DNA of 64,000 bases. Source: CAVWCW01 sp963753615 (GTDB taxonomy: Bacteria > Pseudomonadota > Gammaproteobacteria > Chromatiales > Chromatiaceae). The translations under genes and the position numbers were made by a program. The stretch is from assembly GCA_963753615.1 (NCBI GenBank), contig CAVWCW010000014.1, positions 62,001 through 126,000 on the forward strand. Direction: 5' to 3'. This document shows positions 57,815 to 64,000 of this stretch, piece after piece; within the stretch, counting starts at the first letter, position 1; each line of letters starts with the position of its first letter. Below the pieces are notes generated by a model, which saw nothing but the letters and a program-made list of their open reading frames with translations, ran no database searches and was not told where the DNA came from.

Positions 57815-57950
57815 CCCGCATATTTCAACAGGCCGCCAGGCGGCTGCGCTTAAGCGACTGGAAATTCGATACCTTGAATTAGACTACGGAGGCGTCTCCA
57901 GGGAAACACCCTGTATAACGCCGCCTGGCTATCGCACCCCTGGCTGGTTC
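57815..57950 (+). repeat. Small mobile-type repeat, copy B (truncated)
   Basis: Begins CCCGCATATTTCAACAGG (57815-57832), almost identical to the left end of copy A. The body matches copy A through GGCGTCTCCAG and copy C through the CCTGGCTGGTTC end; the far inverted end is absent. It fills much of the gap between the two PLD-family genes (57659-57960) and ends 10 bases before the second gene's stop. Confidence 0.7.
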
Positions 57951-57960
57951 CTGCTCGCGC

Positions 57961-59490
57961 TCACATTTGCTGGTCGATGGGCAGTAGCCCAAGGAACCAG
58001 TCTTCCAGCGCCTGCACAGAAGAGTCGGAAGGGGGCTCGTCCAATACGCCCCCCTCGCCGTGCCACTGCAGGCGACCTGCCTCCGACAGCTTAACCGCCC
58101 AGGCGTTTCGAGGCTCGAAATCGGCGGCGGTCGCGTCGCGCAATGCCTGGTTCAAGGAGCGACTGTCGACAACCAGCCCTACCTCGGTATTCAGCATCAG
58201 CGAACGCGGGTCCAGATTGCAGCTACCCACGTAGACGCGGGTCTGGTCGATGACCAGCATCTTTGCGTGCAGGCCCAGCCTTTTGCCGCCAACAGGCTCC
58301 TGCATATACCGGGGCCGATCTGCCGCTTCCGCCCGGACCTCATGCAGGTCCGCCCCGTGGGAGACCAGCCTCCGTATGTGACCGCGGTAGGCACTATGGG
58401 CCGCGAGATGGTTGTTGGAACGCAGGGAGTTAGTCAGGATGCGCACCTGCACGCCGCGCTTCTCGGCCCGCTCAACGGCGGCCTCGAGTTCCGGGGTGGG
58501 AATCAGGTACGCGGAAACCAGGATCACTTCCGCGGTCGCGGCATCGATCAGTTCCCGCAAGGTCCTGGCCAACTGGTTCGGGGCCTCGGTCACCGCTGCC
58601 GGGTCCTCGCGAGCCGGCGCATCGGAATAAAACACCGATGTCCCCGGATGGCCATAGCGAGCAGCCTCGATCCAGCGCGACTGGATACCAGCCGAATCGG
58701 GCTCAGGCACCGGCCCGGCCTCCTTGTCAATCAGTACCCGCGCCTGCTTCAGGCCCGGCGCTCCGCTGCTTGGATGCACCAGGTCGCGGACCGGAAACGC
58801 CCAGCCGCTGTTCCAGTAGTTGTCGAAGTGTCGCACCACGCTCTCCACGCCCGCCCCGAACGTGAGCAGTTCCATGTCGCGGAAGTTGAAATTCTCGTCA
58901 TAACCGAAGTACTCGTCGCCGATGTTGCGCCCGCCAATGATGGCTGCCTGCCCGTCCACCGCCAGTGCCTTGTTGTGCATGCGGTGATTCAGTCGGGAGA
59001 AATCGCCGAGGTTGAATAGTTGGCGCAGCACCGCGTCGTCCTGGCGGTGCACATAGGGATTGTAGATGCGGAACTCGATATTGGGATGCTCGTCCATGGC
59101 GTGCAGGGCAAGGTCCGCGTGCATGGTGAACGAGTCATCCAGCAGGATCCTTACCTGGACACCGCGATCCGCGGCAGCCAGCAACCGCGCCAGAACCTGC
59201 GCTCCGCTGCGATCCGGTTTCCAGAGAAAGGTCTCCATGTCGATAGAGACCGTAGCGCTGTCGATGGCGCGCAGACGCCATTCCAAGGCCTCCTCGCCCG
59301 TGTTCAGCACTTGATACCAATCGCCGGGGCGGACCTCGGCGGTCCGGCGCCAAAAGTCGGTTTCGGCCCTGGGCTCGGCCTGCTCCTCGGGTAAAGATAC
59401 CGGATTCAGGGACGCGCACCCGGCCAGGATGAGCGCCCCCGACCACCACAAAACCGCGATTAAGGTGAACCGGCTCATGCTCCCAGTCAT
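57961..59490 (-). CDS. Phospholipase D-family (cardiolipin-synthase-like) lipoprotein 2
   Basis: A 509-residue paralogue-like PLD-family protein on the opposite strand. Lipobox L-A-G-C near residue 25; HKD motif 1 H-N-K-A-L-A-V-D-G near 173 with G-G-R-N-I-G-D-E-Y; HKD motif 2 H-A-K-M-L-V-I-D-Q near 408 with G-S-C-N-L-D-P-R-S. Both catalytic sets are intact. The N-terminal region differs from its neighbour, so an old divergence is likely. ATG 59490 (or 59478) gives the signal peptide. Probably acts on phospholipids in the periplasm. Confidence 0.9.
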   Translation of the reverse strand: MTGSMSRFTLIAVLWWSGALILAGCASLNPVSLPEEQAEPRAETDFWRRTAEVRPGDWYQVLNTGEEALEWRLRAIDSATVSIDMETFLWKPDRSGAQVLARLLAAADRGVQVRILLDDSFTMHADLALHAMDEHPNIEFRIYNPYVHRQDDAVLRQLFNLGDFSRLNHRMHNKALAVDGQAAIIGGRNIGDEYFGYDENFNFRDMELLTFGAGVESVVRHFDNYWNSGWAFPVRDLVHPSSGAPGLKQARVLIDKEAGPVPEPDSAGIQSRWIEAARYGHPGTSVFYSDAPAREDPAAVTEAPNQLARTLRELIDAATAEVILVSAYLIPTPELEAAVERAEKRGVQVRILTNSLRSNNHLAAHSAYRGHIRRLVSHGADLHEVRAEAADRPRYMQEPVGGKRLGLHAKMLVIDQTRVYVGSCNLDPRSLMLNTEVGLVVDSRSLNQALRDATAADFEPRNAWAVKLSEAGRLQWHGEGGVLDEPPSDSSVQALEDWFLGLLPIDQQM

Positions 59491-59912
59491 TGCCTCACCA
59501 GGCAAACAGCGCGAGTGACCCCGCTTGCCAAAGGGGCCAGGGGCCCCGCCATCTTCGATCGTCCTGACCCGTCGAACAACAGGTCTTTTGAAAAACCAAG
59601 TTCTCGAGGGCCGTGCTGAACAAGCCGGGAACGCTCTCGCTCAGCAATTATGGCATAGGATATGGTCCGGTCTACCTCAGCTTCCCGAGACCAAGCGCGC
59701 ATCCGACAAAAATATTCGGGAGCGAACGATCACTGAGCTTCGGGGGAACCAGCCTTGCACCGCGGTTTCGCGGACGCTATGCTCGGCCCGGTACTCCCCT
59801 CTGTACTTGGCTGAAATCACGTTTGTTTTTTAGGGGAATACTGGTCTGCAGGACTTGCCGGAAAGGGTAGAATCCCCCACTTCGCCCAGGAAAACCGAGA
59901 CGAGGCGATGCG
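59491..59912. other. Intergenic region of 422 bases
   Basis: Divergent control region between the PLD-family gene and the SH3b gene. No gene seen. GGGTAGAATCCC near 59869-59880 contains a TAGAAT -10-like hexamer upstream of the SH3b gene; no good -35 is paired with it. Confidence 0.4.
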
Positions 59913-60296
59913 ATGAAGATCAGGTACATGCCAAAGAAATCCGCTTTCGGTCTCATTGTCGCAGCCGCATTGGCAGTAGACGCAGGCCCGGCAGCGGCGA
60001 CGGCGGATGGTCCGGATTTCTTCCAGGTCACGGGGGTCGCTGCAACCGACACGCTCAACCTCCGGGAAGCACCCGACGCTCAGGCCACCAAGGTCGGAGA
60101 AATCCCCCCGGATGGGACCTGTATCCGCAATCTGGGCTGCCAGGGCGGCCTGACCTTCCAGGCGTTCACCGAACTGCCGAAGAGCGACCAGGAAAAGCGC
60201 CTAAAGGAAAACCCGCGCTGGTGTAGAGTCGAGTACCGGGGAATGACCGGATGGGCCGCCGGGCGCTTTCTGCGGGAAGGCGCCTGCCACGAGTGA
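59913..60296 (+). CDS. Secreted SH3b-domain protein
   Basis: A 127-residue exported protein. Signal peptide (about 1-30, ending A-A-A-T-A), then a bacterial SH3-like domain: F-Q-V-T-G-V-A-A-T-D-T-L-N-L-R-E-A-P near residue 37, V-G-E-I-P-P-D-G near 62, W-C-R-V-E-Y-R-G-M-T-G-W-A-A-G-R-F-L near 103. Four cysteines probably form disulfides. Such domains often bind peptidoglycan or partner proteins. It is followed 84 bases later by the kinase-like gene on the same strand. Confidence 0.85.
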   Translation: MKIRYMPKKSAFGLIVAAALAVDAGPAAATADGPDFFQVTGVAATDTLNLREAPDAQATKVGEIPPDGTCIRNLGCQGGLTFQAFTELPKSDQEKRLKENPRWCRVEYRGMTGWAAGRFLREGACHE

Positions 60297-60380
60297 GTAA
60301 AGTGCCAGCAATCCCGACCCGCCCCCCCTTCGGACCAGTATTGAAAACCGCTCCCGGAAATTAAACGGAACCCCGACCGA

Positions 60381-61824
60381 ATGCGCCCACTACGCCTGAC
60401 TGCAGCAGCCCTGGTCGTCAGCACCATGTCCACCGCCGCCGAGGCGACCGACAAGGTCGCCGGTGACCGATATACCTTCACCTCCCCCAACGGCGTCGCG
60501 GAGACCTGCGTAGCACTGACCAAGGTGCCGGGCGGTGTCTACTCGGACCAGGATGCAGCGGATGAAAAGGCGCTCTGCGGGATCGACATCTACGATCAGC
60601 GGGTGGCCGTCTGCCCCAAGCTGCGGAGCACCAGCCCAGGCACCTTCGTGTACCAGATCACCCGGGGGCGCTACGCGGCCGACCAAAAGGGTTTTGAAGC
60701 AAGTGTCTGTCCCCGGGGGAGATGTGGTGGTTAAGGAGGCGGATGGCCCACCCACGAACTTCAAGGTCACCATGAACGCCAAGGGCACCAGCGGCACCTT
60801 CTCCACCGCCTCCCTGCTCTACTACCACTACGCGCGCTATCTGGATGCATCCATCCAAGTGCCCGTCAGCGTTTACCGCAGTATCGACCGCAAGGTCCAC
60901 GAGCAACGTGTCACCCGCCGGGGCCTTGAACTATCGGCCGGCAAGAAGTCTTTGCGCATGAACCATGCCGCATGGCAGGAACTAGACGGGGTCGAGAAAC
61001 GCCCCGATGCCTACCCGGAGACGGACGAGCTCTTCACCGCCGACCGCAAACGCATCTACGGCGTGCTGCAGCACGTATCGGGCAAGCGCTACGGGCCCGA
61101 ATTCAACGGCACCAGGAAGTCGGGCTGGGGGGCAGGCCAGAACCGGGACTTCCAGGAAACGGCCCCCTATCTGGCGCTGCGCAGTGACGAGCCATTGACA
61201 CAGGCCATTGCCGAAGGGCTCTCCAAGGCCAAGGGCGACCCGGTGCTGAAGAAGGCCATGAGAGGCGGCGTGTCCGACGCCCAAATGGCCTATTGGATGC
61301 AGGACCTGACCGAGATCACGCTCCTCGACTATATCTTCAGCCAGCAGGACCGGATCGGGAACATCGACTATGTAGCCTACTGGCACTGGACAGAGGGGGA
61401 GGAGGTGAAGCTTGCCGAGGCCAGGGGGGGCAAACCGCCGACCGAGGCCGCAGCCCACAAGCCCCTGCTCATCAAGCGCACCTGGCTCAACGACAACGAC
61501 GCGGGCGGCAAGCGCATGTATGCCAACTTCGCCAAGACAACCGGCATGCTGGAGAAGATCCGCCATTACAACCCCGAAACCTATCGCCGGGTTATGGCCC
61601 TGGACAAGGACTTCAACGGGAAAGGCAGGCTTTATGGGTATCTGCGAGACACGTTCGGCCTGACGAACGCACAGCTCGAGCAGGCGGTTTCCAACACCCA
61701 TAAAGCGGCAGACATCCTGCGCCGAAGCTGTAAGGCCGGCAAGCTGCGGTTCGACCTGGACCCGGACAACTTTCTCGCCACCGGCAAGGCCAAGTTGCAC
61801 AGGCTGGACTGCGATAATCCATGA
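60381..61824 (+). CDS. Secreted protein with a possible kinase-like (Fam20/PI-kinase-type) domain, one frameshift
   Basis: About 480 residues. N-terminus M-R-P-L-R-L-T-A-A-A-L-V-V with cleavage near A-A-E-A. A cysteine-containing N-terminal domain (about 30-112) ends at a frameshift near 60715, where CCCCGGGGGAGATG carries one extra G. The second frame includes a glycine-rich G-T-S-G-T-F-S, then L-L-D-Y-I-F-S-Q-Q-D-R-I-G-N-I-D-Y and W-L-N-D-N-D-A-G-G. The order D-R-x-x-N and a later D-N-D resembles the catalytic and metal sites of Fam20-type secretory-pathway kinases and PI-kinase-like folds. Assignment is from motif shape only. Lies between SH3b and metallophosphoesterase genes. Confidence 0.6.
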
Positions 61825-61914
61825 ACAATCGAGCGCCGCCTCGGGTTCAAGGACGCCGAGGCGAGCAACAGCGCCCAACCCGGTCGGCCGGTTTCCGCTG
61901 CGCGCCCCGGGTCT

Positions 61915-62896
61915 TTGCCCGGCTCGCTCCTGCTCCTGCTGCTCGGTCTCGGCCAAGCGGCCGCGGAGCCCCTGCGGCTGGCGGTGATCTCCGATTTGAA
62001 CGGCGCCTACGGGTCCACTCGCTACGAGTCCAGCGTAGACCGGGCGATTGAGCGGATTCTGGCGTTGAAACCTGACCTGGTCATCAGCACGGGCGATATG
62101 GTGGCCGGACAGCGCAGGCCCCACCTCTCCCGGCCCGAGGTGGAAGCCATGTGGGGGGCCTTCCATACCCATGTGAGCGGCCCCCTGGAAGCAGGCGGGC
62201 ATTCCGCTGGCGGTCACGCCGGGCAACCACGACGGCTCCGCCTATCGCGGTTTCGAGACAGAACGCCTCATCTATGCCGAGCAGTGGGGAGCAAGAAAGC
62301 CCGACCTGCACTTCGTGGACGACACTCATTACCCCTTTTATTACGCCTTCGCGGCGAGGGGCGTGCTTTTTGTTTCCTTGGATGCCACCACCGTCGGGCT
62401 GCTGTCCCGCGAGCATATGGACTGGCTCGGCGACCTGCTGGACAAGCACGGCGGCGATTACGCACAACGCATCGCCTTCAGCCACTTACCCCTCTGGCCC
62501 TTTGCCCAGCGGCGTGAGCGGGACTTCATCGGGGACCCGAAGCTGGAGCAACTGCTGCGCAAGGCGGGCGTGCGTCTCTATCTCAGCGGTCATCACCACG
62601 CCTTTTACCCCGGCCACAAGGACGGGATCCACCATGTCAGCCAGTCCTGTCTGGGCGCGGGTCCGCGCAAGCTCATCGGCACCTCGGCGCGCTCCCCGCG
62701 CAGCTTCACCCTAATCGAATTCGACCAAAGGAGGCTGCGCCTTGCCGCCTTCCAATCACCGGATTTCACTCGTCCCATCGATTGGGCAACCCTGCCCGAA
62801 CAAATCCGCTCCCAAGCCACGACGCTAACCCGAGCGGACCTCGTCGACGACACGCTGGACCGACTTCGAGCCGAAACCGGGGCGATACCGGAGTGA
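61915..62896 (+). CDS. Secreted metallophosphoesterase, frameshifted
   Basis: About 327 residues. Signal-like L-L-L-L-L-L-G-L-G-Q-A-A-A-E from TTG 61915; ATG 61821 in another frame may be the true start if a further indel exists. Calcineurin-like motifs: V-I-S-D-L-N near residue 27, S-T-G-D-M-V near 59, and after a frame change near 62195 (one extra base) P-G-N-H-D-G-S, then F-S-H-L-P near residue 189 and S-G-H-H-H near 223. These are the five metal-binding blocks of the family (D-x-N here in place of D-x-H). It would hydrolyse a phosphate ester in the envelope. Confidence 0.78.
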
Positions 62897-63024
62897 CCAT
62901 GCCCATATTCTCCCGCAGCTGGAGTGCCTTCGGCGCCGCACGGCAGGTCCCGCAGACCCAAGAGCCGGTTCTTGGAAGACTATCGCGAAAAAACCCGGCC
63001 TGACCGCAACCGGAGAAGCAATTC

Positions 63025-64000
63025 ATGAATGGCACCCCAGCCCTTAGTCCGGTCGACCGCTTTCTCAACCTCTTTACCGAGGTTCGGCGGGGAGAAGCCG
63101 CTTCCGCCCTGCTGCTGGCGCTCAATATCTTCCTCATCCTCACCGCCTACTACGTGCTCAAGCCGGTGCGGGAGGCCCTAATCCTGGCGGGGGGCGGCGC
63201 CGAGATCAAGAGTTACGCGGCGGCTGGACAGGCGCTGCTGCTGCTCGCAGCGGTGCCGCTGTACGGCTGGCTCGCGAGCCGGGTGCCGCGGCGCGTGCTG
63301 ATCAACGGGGTTACTTTGTTCTTTGCCGGCTGCCTGCTCGTTTTCTACGCATTGGCACAGTTTGAATTACCGCTCGGTGTCGTTTTCTTTCTCTGGGTCG
63401 GAATCTTCAACCTTATGGTACCGGCCCAGTTCTGGGCCTTCGCCAACGATATCTACACCCCCGAGTCGGGTAAGCGGCTTTTCGTCATCGTAGCCTTCGG
63501 CGCCTCCTGCGGCGCCGTGGCGGGCAGCTACCTGGACTCGCTGCTGATCGGTTCGATCGGAGTCTACGAGCTGATGCTAGTCGCGGCGAGCATCCTCGCC
63601 GTCAGCCTATTGTTGACGAACGGGGTGGATAAGCGCGAGCGGCGGCGAGAAATGGGGTCGTCGGAACGCATCGCGGAGCGACCCACCGAGGATGAGCCCC
63701 TCAAAGGGGGCAATGCATTTGCGATGGTGCTGAGCAACCGCTACCTGTTGCTCATCGCCCTGTTGATGCTGGTGTTGAACTGGGTCAACACCACGGGCGA
63801 GTATATCCTCGGCCGCACCGTGCTGGCGGCAGCGGAGCGGGCGGTGGCCGCGGGAACGGCGGGGGGGCTCGTCAACGGAAGAGTATATTGGCGCCTTCTA
63901 CGCGGATTTCTTCACCATTGTGAATCTTGCCGGACTCCTGCTGCAGTTGTTCGTGGTTTCCCGCGTGCTGAAATACCTGGGCGTCGGCGTGGCCATCGCC
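63025..64000 (+). CDS. NTP/NDP exchange-type transporter (AAA family, MFS-like), partial and frameshifted
   Basis: The first ~325 residues of a membrane protein that runs off the window end. It shows L-I-L-T-A-Y-Y-V-L-K-P-V-R-E-A-L near residue 38, the conserved K-P-V-R-E signature of ATP/ADP-translocase-like transporters, then many hydrophobic helices and W-A-F-A-N-D-I-Y near 135. Homologues in free-living bacteria are annotated as NTP/NDP exchange transporters but substrates are unproven. A frame change near 63875 (extra base) leads into E-E-Y-I-G-A-F-Y-A-D-F-F. ATG 63025 has a GGAGAAG site. Confidence 0.8.
   Translation, partial: MNGTPALSPVDRFLNLFTEVRRGEAASALLLALNIFLILTAYYVLKPVREALILAGGGAEIKSYAAAGQALLLLAAVPLYGWLASRVPRRVLINGVTLFFAGCLLVFYALAQFELPLGVVFFLWVGIFNLMVPAQFWAFANDIYTPESGKRLFVIVAFGASCGAVAGSYLDSLLIGSIGVYELMLVAASILAVSLLLTNGVDKRERRREMGSSERIAERPTEDEPLKGGNAFAMVLSNRYLLLIALLMLVLNWVNTTGEYILGRTVLAAAERAVAAGTAGGLVNGRVYWRLLRGFLHHCESCRTPAAVVRGFPRAEIPGRRRGHR

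Overview
The window is GC-rich chromosomal DNA (roughly two thirds G+C by eye) from a gammaproteobacterium, most likely a sulfur-oxidising lineage near Chromatiales/Ectothiorhodospiraceae. Gene orders known from Pseudomonas and relatives support the class: mutS divergent from pncC-thpR-recA-recX-alaS-lysC-csrA-tRNA-Ser-tRNA-Arg; argH divergent from algZ-algR-hemC-hemD-hemX-hemY; and lptM-lysA-dapF-DUF484-xerC. Sulfur metabolism is suggested by two tandem sulfur-globule-type proteins, a DsrC/TusE-family protein and an operon with a multihaem cytochrome of the octahaem tetrathionate reductase type.

Layout. 1-9.4 kb: DNA repair/translation core and csrA with two tRNAs; a possible small RNA or attenuated leader precedes recA. 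9.4-19 kb: accessory secreted proteins (di-haem peroxidase, DUF192, sulfotransferase-like, lysyl-endopeptidase-like protease, voltage-sensor-like membrane protein, WD40 lipoprotein, YceI). 19-31 kb: cca, two membrane proteins, the haem genes with the AlgZ/AlgR-type two-component pair, argH and a MazG-like gene. 31-36 kb: lysine/diaminopimelate cluster and xerC. 36-42 kb: a sulfur/redox island with a 15-haem cytochrome carrying an EF-hand, two half-size YeeE/YedE transporters, a rhodanese-like protein and a DsrC-like protein lacking the terminal cysteine. 42-50 kb: RNA methyltransferase, phosphotransferase, sulfur globule proteins, OsmC, adk and small genes. 50-59.5 kb: envelope genes (DUF748/AsmA-like, LssY_C lipoprotein, two phospholipase-D-family lipoproteins). 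59.9-64 kb: SH3b protein, secreted kinase-like protein, secreted metallophosphoesterase and an NTP/NDP-exchange-type transporter cut by the window end.

Three copies of a short non-coding element with inverted ends (about 128, 256 and at least 136 bp) lie at 12.5, 36.2 and 57.8 kb. Many genes, including normally essential lysA and dapF, are broken by 1-2 base indels, mostly extra bases. This is best explained by sequence error, worst at 40.2-41.4 kb, so broken genes are described here as intact genes with frameshifts unless stated otherwise. No CRISPR array, rRNA or complete insertion sequence was seen.
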